DNA from: WJMD01 sp964596015
Lineage (GTDB): Bacteria; Joyebacterota; Joyebacteria; Joyebacterales; Joyebacteraceae
Reading direction: 5' to 3'
Assembly (NCBI GenBank): GCA_964596015.1
Contig: CAZQSB010000019.1
Location: 1-43,530, forward strand
DNA length: 43,530 nt
Below, in pieces: positions 15,819 to 23,929 of the stretch. The translations under genes were made by a program, and so were the position numbers. The notes beneath the pieces are model-generated. The model did not search any database and was not told where the DNA came from. It saw only the letters and a program-made list of their open reading frames with translations. The first letter of the stretch is position 1. Every line of letters starts with the position of its first letter.

Positions 15819-17207
15819 CTATCTCCCTCCCACGATGACGCTGCACCGGACGTACGGCCCTCCGCCGTCCACCTTGGCGGGCTGCCCCTTGCCGCAGTGG
15901 CCGCTGCCGATGGTCCATCGGAAATCCGAGCTCAGCATGTCCACGCCCTCGAGCACCTCGAACGCGTCGCCAGAGATGGACGCGCCCCGAAGCAGGCGTC
16001 CGACCTTGCCCTTCCTGATCTCGTAGGCCTCCTGCACGCCGAACATGAACTCGGCGTTGGCGTCTGCCTGTCCGCTTCCCGCGCCCTTCAGAAGAAGTCC
16101 ATCATCGACGCTCTCCACGATCTCGTCGTACGAGCTGGTCCCCGGCTCGATGTAGGTGTTGCGCATTCTGATGAGCGGGGGGTCGTCGTAGAGCCACGCC
16201 CGGGCGTTCCCGGTAGGCTCGACGTCGAAGAGCGCCGCCGTCTCGCGGTCATGCAGGTACGACCTCAGGATGCCGTTCTCGATGATGGCCGTCCGACCCG
16301 CCGGAACGCCCTCGTCGTCGACCAGGACGATGCCGCCCGCGTCGTCTCCTCCGATGAGCGCGGGCCCGCTGTCGCAGAGCGTCACAAGCTCGCTCGCGAC
16401 GCGGTTCCCGATGCGCCCGGCCGCGGCCGAACCGGACAGAACGAAGTCGGCCTCGACCGTGTGCCCGATGGCCTCGTGCGCCAGAAGCGCCACCAGCTCC
16501 GGGTCGAGGACGACCTGCGTCCTGCCGCCCGGCGCGTACGGCGCGTTCAGGAGGTCCACGGCGATCCTGCTCGTCTTCCCGGCCATTTCCTCGGCGGAGT
16601 CCGGGTCGAACAACTCCTTCCAACCGCCGGTGACTCCCGTGCCGTGGAATGCCGTGGTCATGTCGTCGCTCGTTCCCGCGACGGCCATGACAACGAACTC
16701 GAGCTTCGTGTCCTCGATATGAGCGTCCGCTCCGTCCGTCGAGACGATCCACTTCTCGTCCACGAGCTCCGTGTAGCGGCACATGGCCGACCGCACCGAC
16801 TCCGACGCGTCGAGGGTCCTCTTCTCGGTATCGACCACCAGTTGGGTCTTCTCCTCGATGGAGTGGCCGGCGATCTCGTCGGCGTCGCCGGTCCGGAAGT
16901 CGCCGGCCGCGAGTTCGACCTCGGCGAGCCTGTCGACCCTGGCCTTCCTTCCTCCGGCGGAGCCCCGCGCGGCCAGCGTCGCGTCTCGGACGGCGCGCCG
17001 GATGCTCTCACGGTCGAGCCGGGCCGTGCTCGAGAAGCCCCACGTCCCGTCGACCAGCACGCGGACCCCGGCTCCGCTGCCCCTGTTCGACGAGGCGCTC
17101 TCCATGACGCCGTTCCTGACGGCCAGTCTGAGAGCGCTCCTGTCGTGGACGCGGATCTCGATCCAGTTCTTCGCGTCGCCGATGATCTCCCTGAGGAGTT
17201 CCCTCAT
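15819..17207 (-). CDS. tldD: TldD zinc metallopeptidase subunit
   Basis: 462 residues, normal for TldD. The zinc-binding motif HEAIGHTVEAD (HExxxH at 244-249) is intact, and the third-ligand region near the C terminus reads IGSGHCGKGQ, the conserved TldD Cys/His tail. The N-terminal half (ALRLAVRNGVMESASSNR, GAGVRVLVDGTWGFSST) has the usual U62 pattern. With TldE it forms a cytoplasmic peptidase chamber for unstructured peptides. The gene lies 119 bases downstream of the GH13 gene and may share its transcript, since no separate promoter was seen. Confidence 0.94.
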   Translation of the reverse strand: MRELLREIIGDAKNWIEIRVHDRSALRLAVRNGVMESASSNRGSGAGVRVLVDGTWGFSSTARLDRESIRRAVRDATLAARGSAGGRKARVDRLAEVELAAGDFRTGDADEIAGHSIEEKTQLVVDTEKRTLDASESVRSAMCRYTELVDEKWIVSTDGADAHIEDTKLEFVVMAVAGTSDDMTTAFHGTGVTGGWKELFDPDSAEEMAGKTSRIAVDLLNAPYAPGGRTQVVLDPELVALLAHEAIGHTVEADFVLSGSAAAGRIGNRVASELVTLCDSGPALIGGDDAGGIVLVDDEGVPAGRTAIIENGILRSYLHDRETAALFDVEPTGNARAWLYDDPPLIRMRNTYIEPGTSSYDEIVESVDDGLLLKGAGSGQADANAEFMFGVQEAYEIRKGKVGRLLRGASISGDAFEVLEGVDMLSSDFRWTIGSGHCGKGQPAKVDGGGPYVRCSVIVGGR

Positions 17208-17326
17208 GTCTCATCCTCTCCTGCGCGATGTGTGCGTCGGGCGCGCGAGACGGGCGGAGTCTCACACTCCGTCGGGCGCGGGACGAGCGGCGTCCCCCCG
17301 TCCGTCGTCCGCGCACGGACGTCTGA

Positions 17327-19645
17327 CTAGTCTTCCTCCGGAAGCAGAACGGCTCCCGTGAGCGGGCCGAGTTCGAGCGTGACCGTCGGGGCGTCCGTCG
17401 CCGCGACCACCGGGAGCGTCGCTCCCGTCAGCGCATCGGTGACGCTGCCGTGGTCCTCGACGAGCGGCACGACGACCGACGCGGTCTCGGTCCCCGCGTT
17501 CAGGGCGACGTACGCCGTCTCGCCGTCGAGCGAGCGCCGGTATGCATAGACAGCGCCGTCGGTGACCAGCGTCTCGAAGGTCCCGCGCGAGAAAAGCGGG
17601 TGCGCCTTCCTGAGCGCCGCGAGCTGCGCGATGTGGTCGTGGACCTCGACGCGGCGCGGCTCGTCGGGCCATTTCCAGTGGAACGGTCGCCGGCAGTCGG
17701 GGTCGCCTCCGCCGAGCATGGCGACCTCGTCACCGTAGTAGATGGTGGGGGCGCCGACGTACGTCATCGAAAAAACGGCCGCGAGCTTGAGCCGGTCGAT
17801 ACTCTGCCCCGCCAGCGTCAGGAACCGAGGGGTGTCGTGGCTGCCGAGGAGGTTCATCTGCGCCATCACGCCCTGCTCGGGATAGATGAGCCGCCCGGGC
17901 GCGAGCGCGCGGTCGAACTCCGCCGCGTCGATGTCCCCGCTCGCGATGAAGCCCAGCACCGGGTCCCTGAAGAACGCGTAGTTCATGACCGCGTCGTAGT
18001 AGCGACCGTTCACCCACTCGGGCGACGGTCCCCAGTGCTCGCCGACGATGTAGGCATCGGGCTTGACGGCCCGCACCCGCTCGCGGAAGAGCTCCCAGAA
18101 CCAGAACGGGACCTCGCCGGCGACATCGAGCCTGAACCCGTCGACGTCGGCCTCGGTCAACCAGTAGACCGTCGCCGCCAGAAGGTGCTCCACGACGGGA
18201 ACGTTGACCTGGGCGTCCTCCATCTCACGGATGCCGTCCTCATCGGGGTTCGCCCTCGAGAGGTCGAAGTTCAGATTGGGCATCCAGCCGAAGCCCCACC
18301 AGCAGTCGTAGTACTCCTTGGCGTTCTCCGGCGGGTTGACGCCTTCTGTCGAAAGCGGCCACTTCTTCCACTCGTACCACTCCCAGTACGGGGAGTCCGG
18401 TCCGTGCTCACGGGTGTCCTGGAACGCCCAGAACGTGTGGCCCGTGTGGTTGTACGCGAGGTCCATGATGACACGGATACCCCTGTCGTGGGCCGCGTCG
18501 ACGAACTCCGCGAACTCCTCGTTCGTTCCGAAGTGCGGGTCGATCCGCGTGTAGCTCACGGCGTCGTACTTGTGGTTGCTCTGCGACTCGAAGAGCGGGT
18601 TGAAGTAGATGGCCGTGACGCCGAGGTCCACGAGGTAATCGAGGTTCTCCCTGACGCCCGCGATGTCGCCGCCGTAGAACGAGTTCCAGTCGGGCTTCCC
18701 GTCGGTGCGGTACTTGCTCTCGCTCAGTCCCTCAACGTCGTACCAGTCCTCCACAAAGTGGAAGTAGACATCGTTGGTCTTCCCGGACGGAGGAAGGTCC
18801 GTCAGCCCCTCGTAGTACCACTCGGTGAAGTCCTGATCGTTCGTCTCGTCGCCGTTCGCGAACCGCTCGGGGAAGATCTGATAGAAGATGCCGTCCTTGA
18901 CCCAGTCGGGGGTCGCGAAGACGGGAAACTCCGCAGCCTCGAACCGGAACGCCCCGGCCTCTCCGGGCGTCCCGGCGAACCCGTTGGGTCCGAGCCACAG
19001 CTCGCCGTCGCCGTCCATCAGCTTGAAGGCGTATTCGAAGCTCGTACCGGCGGCGGCCGTCCGCACCTCGGCGTGCAGGTAGTCGAAAAGACCGTCCGAG
19101 TCGACGCGGTCCATCGGCACCGACGTGCCGCCTCTCACGCCCTGGATGACGAGGGCGGCCGCGGAGACGTCGTCCGACCAGACGCGCGTGCGGAAATCGA
19201 CCACTCCCTCGCGCGACACGGAGATCTCCCATGCGTGCTGTCCGTGTCCCAGCTGGAAGGTCGTGATCTTCCCGTCGCCCCGCTCGAGGGTGACGTCCTC
19301 GAACCGCTCATCGACGATGACCACGGAGTTCTGCCCGCCGTATCCGTCCGGGTGGAAGTCGTCCGCGGTCCGGTCGGTGATCCAGCGGCCGTCGGCGACG
19401 AACTTGTACTGGTAGCGCCCGACCGGCAGGAGAAGCGAGACCTCGAAGCGCCCGTCCACCGGCTCCATGGGTGTCGCCTCGGTGCTCCAGTCGTTGAACT
19501 GACCCGCCAGAAAGACCTCGGACGGCGAATCGTCGGGCCGGTAGACGAACGGCACGAGCTTGAGCACCCCGCACCGCGCCGCGGCCGCCGAGAGCAGCAC
19601 TCCCAGGAGGACGGACGCCGTCAGCATGACAGCTCTGTTCCGCAT
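17327..19645 (-). CDS. Secreted GH13 alpha-amylase/neopullulanase-type glycoside hydrolase with N-terminal CBM48
   Basis: 772 residues; ATG 19645 has AGGAAGG upstream. A signal peptide (1-23) precedes a CBM48 domain (about 40-112: FLAGQFNDWST, YQYKFVADGRW, GGQNSVVI) that keeps the sugar-contact positions W53, K81, W88 and N106. A second beta domain (115-245) resembles the N-terminal module of cyclomaltodextrinase/neopullulanase enzymes. The GH13 barrel starts near WVKDGIFYQIFPERFANGD. Catalytic residues are D507 (DGFRLDVAGE), E536 (VGEHWG) and D604 (GSHDTPR). It should hydrolyse alpha-1,4 (perhaps alpha-1,6) glucan outside the cytoplasm. It lies 66 bases after the FAD oxidoreductase gene. Confidence 0.93.
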   Translation of the reverse strand: MRNRAVMLTASVLLGVLLSAAAARCGVLKLVPFVYRPDDSPSEVFLAGQFNDWSTEATPMEPVDGRFEVSLLLPVGRYQYKFVADGRWITDRTADDFHPDGYGGQNSVVIVDERFEDVTLERGDGKITTFQLGHGQHAWEISVSREGVVDFRTRVWSDDVSAAALVIQGVRGGTSVPMDRVDSDGLFDYLHAEVRTAAAGTSFEYAFKLMDGDGELWLGPNGFAGTPGEAGAFRFEAAEFPVFATPDWVKDGIFYQIFPERFANGDETNDQDFTEWYYEGLTDLPPSGKTNDVYFHFVEDWYDVEGLSESKYRTDGKPDWNSFYGGDIAGVRENLDYLVDLGVTAIYFNPLFESQSNHKYDAVSYTRIDPHFGTNEEFAEFVDAAHDRGIRVIMDLAYNHTGHTFWAFQDTREHGPDSPYWEWYEWKKWPLSTEGVNPPENAKEYYDCWWGFGWMPNLNFDLSRANPDEDGIREMEDAQVNVPVVEHLLAATVYWLTEADVDGFRLDVAGEVPFWFWELFRERVRAVKPDAYIVGEHWGPSPEWVNGRYYDAVMNYAFFRDPVLGFIASGDIDAAEFDRALAPGRLIYPEQGVMAQMNLLGSHDTPRFLTLAGQSIDRLKLAAVFSMTYVGAPTIYYGDEVAMLGGGDPDCRRPFHWKWPDEPRRVEVHDHIAQLAALRKAHPLFSRGTFETLVTDGAVYAYRRSLDGETAYVALNAGTETASVVVPLVEDHGSVTDALTGATLPVVAATDAPTVTLELGPLTGAVLLPEED

Positions 19646-19711
19646 GATCGCACCTTCCTTCTGTCAGAGAGGCCCGTGCCGCGGCCCGGGCCCTGTGGTC
19701 CTTGGCGCGGC

Positions 19712-20914
19712 CTACGCCATCGACTCGAGGGCCTCCGCGAATTCGAAGTCCTCGCGGGCGATGGCGTCACCGTACCGCGCCACATCCGCCTCCGCGAGGA
19801 TCAGCTTGTCGAGCTCTCTGGTCCCGCGTCTTGAGCCGACAACGATGGCGCCGACGATCCTGCCGCTTCTGGTCAGCACCTTGCGGTAGACACCGTCCTC
19901 CTCGTTCTCGAGCGCATCGCAATCCTCACAGAAGACATCGCCCGCCGAGTAGACGTCGACCTCGCTGATCTTGAGCGTGTTCGTGCCCACGATCGCGCAC
20001 GACGACTCCTCGCCCTCGATGCCGCGCGCGGCGGCCTCCGCCATCACCGTTGTGGCGGGGATGATGCCCCAGACGCGGCCGTCGAGCTCCGCCACGTCGC
20101 CCGCCGCGTAGACGTCCGGAGCGCTCGTTCGCATGGCGCAGTCGACGACCACTCCCCTGTTCGTGTCGATGCCGCTTCCGGCGACGACACCGAGCGAGGA
20201 GCGGATGCCCGTCGAGACGAGGACGATGTCGGCGGGCAGGGAGTCGCCGCTCTCGAGGTTCACGATGAGGCCGGTCTCGCCCTCCTCGATGGACGTGGTC
20301 ACAGCATCGGTCCTGACGGCGATGCCGAGCTCGGCGATCCTCTTCCTCAGGAGCTCAGCGCCGCGGCGATCGAGCTGTCGGGGTAGCAGACGGTCGGCGA
20401 CCTCGAGCGCGACGACGACGACCTTCGAAGCCGCAAGGCCGCGCGCCGACTCGAGACCCAGGAGTCCCCCGCCGATCACGACTGCGCGCTCGGCCCTCTT
20501 CGCCGCTTCGCGGAGCGTGACCGCGTCGTCGGCCGTTCTGAGAGTGTGGACTCCGGGAAGATCGGCGCCGGGGATCGGCGGCACGAACGGCTCGGCCCCG
20601 GTGGCGACGATGAGACTGTCGTACGGCTCGCTCCCGCCGTCCTCGAGCTCGACCCGACGCGACGCCGTGTCGATGCCCGCCACGGGCGTGGAGAGCCTGA
20701 CGTCAAGGCGCCGCTCCTCGTACCACTCCGGAGGGTTGATGATGGTCGCCTCAACGTCGATGGCGCCCGCGACGACCTCGGGCAACCTCGGCTTGTAATA
20801 GTAGTGATACGGCTCGCGGGCAAAGACGACGATCCCGGCGTCCGGGTCGAGCTCCCGGAGACGCCGGGCCGCGGTCACACCCGCTACGCCGTTCCCTATG
20901 ATGATCGCTCTCAT
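19712..20914 (-). CDS. FAD/NAD(P)-dependent oxidoreductase (NADH:rubredoxin-reductase type)
   Basis: 400 residues. The FAD-binding Rossmann motif IIIGNGVAGVTAARRL is at the N terminus. The NAD(P) motif VVIGGGLLGLESARGL is central, and DVYAAGDVAEL marks the second FAD contact. This is the class-III pyridine nucleotide-disulfide-like fold without a redox disulfide, as in NADH-rubredoxin oxidoreductase and the nitrite-reductase flavin subunit. An extra C-terminal region (310-400) carries a C-x-x-C (FCEDCDALE). It lies 37 bases downstream of rubredoxin, so the likely role is to reduce rubredoxin for the diiron proteins. No clear SD precedes ATG 20914; instead a hairpin (20923-20948) abuts the start. 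Confidence 0.9.
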   Translation of the reverse strand: MRAIIIGNGVAGVTAARRLRELDPDAGIVVFAREPYHYYYKPRLPEVVAGAIDVEATIINPPEWYEERRLDVRLSTPVAGIDTASRRVELEDGGSEPYDSLIVATGAEPFVPPIPGADLPGVHTLRTADDAVTLREAAKRAERAVVIGGGLLGLESARGLAASKVVVVALEVADRLLPRQLDRRGAELLRKRIAELGIAVRTDAVTTSIEEGETGLIVNLESGDSLPADIVLVSTGIRSSLGVVAGSGIDTNRGVVVDCAMRTSAPDVYAAGDVAELDGRVWGIIPATTVMAEAAARGIEGEESSCAIVGTNTLKISEVDVYSAGDVFCEDCDALENEEDGVYRKVLTRSGRIVGAIVVGSRRGTRELDKLILAEADVARYGDAIAREDFEFAEALESMA

Positions 20915-20922
20915 GAGAGAAG

Positions 20923-20948
20923 AACGGGAGCCTCTGAGGGCTCCCGTT
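20923..20948 (-). terminator. Intercistronic hairpin (attenuator-like) between rubredoxin and oxidoreductase
   Basis: Perfect inverted repeat: AACGGGAGCC (20923-20932) and GGCTCCCGTT (20939-20948) with a 6-base loop, followed on the minus strand by CTTCTCTC and then directly by ATG 20914. It could terminate part of the transcripts after rubredoxin or block initiation of the oxidoreductase. Confidence 0.6.
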
Positions 20949-20950
20949 TC

Positions 20951-21112
20951 CTAGTCGACCGGTTCGAACTGGTCCTTCGCGGCTCCGCAGACCGGGCAGA
21001 CCCAGTCGTCGGGGAGATCGTCGAAGGACGTTCCCGCGTCCACGCCGCTTCCCGGGTCGCCCTTCTCCGGATCGTAGACGTAGCCGCATACGAGGCACCT
21101 GTACTTCTTCAC
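20951..21112 (-). CDS. Rubredoxin
   Basis: A 53-residue protein, too short for many gene calls. GTG 21112 has GGGAGGTG upstream. It contains both rubredoxin knuckles: YRCLVCGYVYDPEKGDP (C-x2-C) and DDWVCPVCGAAKDQFEP (C-x2-C), with the conserved aromatic residues and the D-P-x-x-G-D-P segment. It binds one iron through four Cys and carries single electrons in the cytoplasm. It sits between the ferritin-like genes and the FAD oxidoreductase, so it is the electron shuttle of this oxygen-defence set. Confidence 0.97.
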   Translation of the reverse strand: MKKYRCLVCGYVYDPEKGDPGSGVDAGTSFDDLPDDWVCPVCGAAKDQFEPVD

Positions 21113-21173
21113 CCACTCACCTCCCGTTCGGGTCGGTATTCGAGGCCGCGGCCACAGGGCCGGCCAACGCTCG

Positions 21174-21677
21174 CTACTTCTTCGCCTTCTTTCTCAGACG
21201 CTCAAGGCGCGCGCTGAGCTCGACGACGTGGCGCTTCTCCTCCTCGACCAGCTGCTGGAGCGCCTCGCGCGCCTTCTTCTTTCTGGCGGCCCGCATGGCC
21301 TCGGTGTAGTAGAGGACCGCGTCCTTCTCGACAGAGAGCGCCAGCTCGAGCGCGGTCTCGGGGTTGAACTTGCGCTTGCCGTATCTGGCCATCTCCTCGA
21401 TGCCCTTGAAGATGCCGCCGTCCACGATCGAGCAGACGTAGGCCGACACATCGGTGTCCATCTCGTCGGGCCTCGACCCCATCCCGCCGGCGGTCTTGAG
21501 CTCGAGCGACTCGAAGAGCTTCAGGTGCTCCTTCTCGTCCTTCGCGAGCTTCTTGAACACGCGCCTCGTGGCATCGTCCTCTGCCTTTTCGGCCATCTTC
21601 GTATAGAATTCGAGACCGGCCTGCTCGATGCACATGCCGACGCGGAAGACCTCGTCCTCGTTCAGGTACTCGATCAT
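21174..21677 (-). CDS. Rubrerythrin-like diiron ferritin-family protein
   Basis: A 167-residue four-helix protein; ATG 21677 has GGAGGTGC upstream. Diiron ligand motifs are visible: an E in MCIEQAGLEFYTKMAEKA, KDEKEHLKLFE (E-x2-H), then EKDAVLYYTEAMRAA and EEEKRHVVELS (E-x2-H). The spacing fits the rubrerythrin-like ferritin family, but it lacks the C-terminal rubredoxin domain of classic rubrerythrin; that domain is encoded separately downstream. Likely role: peroxide or oxygen reduction in an anaerobe or microaerophile. The Lys-rich C terminus (RLRKKAKK) is unusual. Confidence 0.88.
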   Translation of the reverse strand: MIEYLNEDEVFRVGMCIEQAGLEFYTKMAEKAEDDATRRVFKKLAKDEKEHLKLFESLELKTAGGMGSRPDEMDTDVSAYVCSIVDGGIFKGIEEMARYGKRKFNPETALELALSVEKDAVLYYTEAMRAARKKKAREALQQLVEEEKRHVVELSARLERLRKKAKK

Positions 21678-21709
21678 GGAAGCACCTCCGTGGGGGACGC
21701 GGGAGCGCC

Positions 21710-22162
21710 CTAGTTGTCCGTGAGAACGTGTTCGTCGTATTCGCGTTCGAGAGCCAGTTTGTGCCTCGTCTCCTCGTGAGCGAGGTTCTGAAAGAGGTTC
21801 TTGACCTCGGGCTCGGTGGTGTTCGATGCAAGCATGCTGTAGAGGTTGTACGCCTTCTCCTCCCGCTTCATCGCCACCGTCAGGACGTCCTGATAGTCCA
21901 TGTTCGGCGAGATCTCGACCGAATCGCTGTAGTCCGCGATCTTGAGGTCGGGCATCTTCTCGACGTGCGCGAAACTGTCCTCTCCGGCCTGGAGCTCGAG
22001 AAGCCTCCGTTTGTGGCCTTCTTCCTGCCTCGCCAGCGACATGAACATCTCACGCACGTTGGAGCGTCTGACCATCTCGGCGGCCATCGAGTACATGTCG
22101 ATGGCCTCCTGCTCCTTCTGAATGGCGAAGTCGATGATCTCGCTGAAACGCGTGTCTGCCAT
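21710..22162 (-). CDS. Diiron ferritin-like (rubrerythrin-family) protein, first gene of the oxygen-defence operon
   Basis: 150 residues; ATG 22162 follows GGGAGG, preferred to the GTG at 22186, which lacks an SD. Two helix pairs carry E-x-E-x2-H ligand sets: FAIQKEQEAIDMYSMAAEM with ARQEEGHKRRLLEL, and AMKREEKAYNLYSMLASN with AHEETRHKLALE. This is the rubrerythrin diiron pattern without a rubredoxin domain. It is a paralogue of the downstream ferritin-like protein with different helix sequences. It is transcribed from the promoter at 22211-22239, and rubredoxin and its reductase follow. Confidence 0.88.
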   Translation of the reverse strand: MADTRFSEIIDFAIQKEQEAIDMYSMAAEMVRRSNVREMFMSLARQEEGHKRRLLELQAGEDSFAHVEKMPDLKIADYSDSVEISPNMDYQDVLTVAMKREEKAYNLYSMLASNTTEPEVKNLFQNLAHEETRHKLALEREYDEHVLTDN

Positions 22163-22210
22163 GCGAAAACGCCTCCCTGTCTCCACCCCGAGGGCCCGTT
22201 CAGTCCATCG

Positions 22211-22239
22211 AGCATATCCAAGCGTCAGGTGAGCGTCAA
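22211..22239 (-). promoter_or_regulatory. Sigma-70-type promoter of the ferritin-rubredoxin operon
   Basis: Minus strand: -35 TTGACG (22234-22239), 17-base spacer, -10 TATGCT (22211-22216). Predicted leader of about 40 bases before ATG 22162. Confidence 0.7.
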
Positions 22240-22280
22240 CAGCGAACCCCCGCGCACCGGCGCCGGCGGACTTGCCCCCT

Positions 22281-22317
22281 GAAAAGAAGAGACGCGGGAC
22301 CTCATCGGTCCCGCGTC
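22281..22317 (-). terminator. Strong minus-strand rho-independent terminator
   Basis: GACGCGGGACC (22291-22301) and GGTCCCGCGTC (22307-22317) form a perfect 11-bp stem with a 5-base loop. On the minus strand TCTTCTTTTC follows (complement of 22281-22290). It implies a transcript arriving from the region 22318-22800. Confidence 0.8.
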
Positions 22318-22853
22318 GGATCGTTCTATGGGGCCTCCGGGGAGCACGGTCAGAGGCAAGAGCTGGGCTGCGGCTGACGCTACCTTCTTGGCACTCTTTC
22401 TAGCCCACCCGGACTTGACGAGCTCCCAGAGACCCCGATTCTCGAGAACAGCAAAACGGCCGGACAGGAAGACCCGCCGGCCGATGAATTCGACTGATGG
22501 TTGTCGGACGTCCAGTTGGACGCTATGCGGTCGTAGGGATACGCCAGGCGACAACGCCGTCCGGCGATGCAGTCGGAGAGGACGCGCCCCGCCGTGCGGC
22601 CGGCGGTGTCGATGAGTTCCGCCCGGACACCCGTGGCGGGATCGAGTTTCGGCGATATCGGTGTCATGTCCCTGGTGTCGGCTCCGATCCCGAGCAACCT
22701 GCGACCACAGAACGGCGAGTCCGGATGTCGCGTTCGCTCAGCTTCCACTGTTACCATACGCGACGCGCTGAGGTCAAGCCATTTTGCCGGGTGAGAGATG
22801 CCGCGTTTCCGCCTTGAGGTCAAGTGCTCGCCGGCCGCCGTTCGTTCGTCCGC
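22318..22853 (-). other. Region without a confident gene; possible ncRNA or decayed minus-strand gene
   Basis: No complete gene is supported. On the minus strand a reading with coding-like codon use begins MTPISPKLDPATGVRAEL (start near 22667), runs to about 22525, and appears to continue in another frame as VEFIGRRVFLSGRFAVLENR (about 22490-22430). That could be a frameshifted remnant. A -35-like TTGACC (minus, 22772-22777) has only a weak -10. The strong terminator at 22281-22317 shows that something is transcribed. Several short GC-rich hairpins also occur, so a structured RNA is an alternative. An inverted repeat CTTGAGGTCAAG lies at 22813-22824. Confidence 0.35.
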
Positions 22854-22882
22854 TTGATGCGGCCTCCCTGGTCAGCTATACA
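22854..22882 (+). promoter_or_regulatory. Sigma-70-type promoter of the Gld-type ABC operon
   Basis: Plus strand: -35 TTGATG (22854-22859), 17-base spacer, -10 TATACA (22877-22882). About 55 bases of leader before GTG 22946. The inverted repeat CTTGAGGTCAAG (22813-22824) lies just upstream. Confidence 0.65.
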
Positions 22883-22945
22883 TAATGTGTTCGTCGATTC
22901 GCCCGACTTCAAGTGGCCCCCCGATTTCTCTGAAGGAGACTCACC

Positions 22946-23929
22946 GTGACGACCGACCGCTCTCCCGTCATACGGGCAGTAGGGCTCTCGAAGCGGTTCG
23001 GGAACATCTCCGCCGTGGACGACGTCTCCTTCACGGTTCGCCGGCACGAGGTCCTCGGCATACTCGGCACGAACGACTCCGGAAAGACCACACTGCTCCG
23101 GCTCACCGCGACGTATCTTGCGCCCGACGCGGGAACCGCTTCCGTCGAGGGCCACGATGTCCTCGACGACCCGATGGCCGTTCGCAGTGTGATCGGCTAC
23201 CTGCCCGAATCGGCGCCCCTCTACCCTGACATGGAAGCCCAGGACCACCTCGAGTTCATCGCGGCGCTCCGGGGACTGAACAGGGCCGCGCGTCGCGACG
23301 GCATCGAAAGAGCTGTCGAGTTCTGCGGGCTTGAGGACGTCCTGACGAGCCGTCCGGCCGGGCTGTCGCCGGGGTTCCGTCGACGCCTCGCTCTCGCGTG
23401 CGTGGTTCTTCACGACCCCGACGTTCTTGTTCTGGACGAGCCGACCGGCGGTCTCGGACCGAACGAGGTCGTCGAGCTGCGGGAGATCGTCGGAGCGCTC
23501 GCGCGCGACCGCACGGTCGTCCTCGCGTCTCATGTCCTCCCTGAGGTCAGGTCGGTCTCGACGAGGGTTCTCGTGATGGACCACGGAAGGTCCCTGGGAG
23601 AGGCTGCGCCGGACGAACTGGGCGAGCGTCCGCTGGGGGCCGGTGTCGTCGTCTCCATCCTGGCGCCGGGAGCCGAACTCGGCAAGGCCCTGAGGTCGCT
23701 GCCGTCGGTCGAGGTCGTTGAGGAGCTGGGACCGGACGAGGACGGCTACGAGCGCTTCGCTCTGTCGGGGGGTCCGGAGAGGGAGCTGGCCGACGACCTC
23801 TTCGAGCTGGTGCGGGACGGCGGATGGCGGCTCCGGGAGCTCTCTCCTTCCGGCGTCTCGCTCGAGGACATCTTTCTCCAGCTGGCTCCCGGGCGGAAGA
23901 GCCCCGCGGCGAAGGAGGGGGACCGATGA
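22946..23929 (+). CDS. ABC transporter ATP-binding protein (GldA-like)
   Basis: 327 residues; GTG 22946 has AAGGAG 7 bases upstream. Walker A is GILGTNDSGKTTLL (the usual N-G-A-G replaced by N-D-S-G), the signature is LSPGFRRRLALA, Walker B is VLVLDEPTGGLGP, and the switch is LASHVLPEVR. The length and C-terminal extension (240-327) match GldA/CcmA-type subunits for ABC-2 permeases. With the following fused permease it should form an ATP-driven exporter in the inner membrane. In Bacteroidota GldA-GldF-GldG is linked to gliding and type IX secretion, but homologues occur widely in non-gliding lineages. Its stop overlaps the permease start (ATGA). Confidence 0.9.
   Translation: MTTDRSPVIRAVGLSKRFGNISAVDDVSFTVRRHEVLGILGTNDSGKTTLLRLTATYLAPDAGTASVEGHDVLDDPMAVRSVIGYLPESAPLYPDMEAQDHLEFIAALRGLNRAARRDGIERAVEFCGLEDVLTSRPAGLSPGFRRRLALACVVLHDPDVLVLDEPTGGLGPNEVVELREIVGALARDRTVVLASHVLPEVRSVSTRVLVMDHGRSLGEAAPDELGERPLGAGVVVSILAPGAELGKALRSLPSVEVVEELGPDEDGYERFALSGGPERELADDLFELVRDGGWRLRELSPSGVSLEDIFLQLAPGRKSPAAKEGDR

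Noticed and set aside
14477..17207. A peptide natural-product cluster around tldD/tldE
   Set aside because: No precursor peptide, cyclodehydratase or radical SAM gene lies nearby; the pair is probably housekeeping.
15327..17330. A 667-codon plus-strand frame opposite tldD and tldE
   Set aside because: It spans two well-supported genes on the other strand and has no recognisable domain.
17450..19834. A 794-codon plus-strand frame opposite the GH13 enzyme
   Set aside because: Antisense shadow; the GH13 catalytic motifs are on the other strand.
22318..22853. RNase P RNA or tmRNA in the gene-free stretch
   Set aside because: None of the conserved RNase P or tmRNA sequence blocks, nor a tag-peptide frame, could be found.
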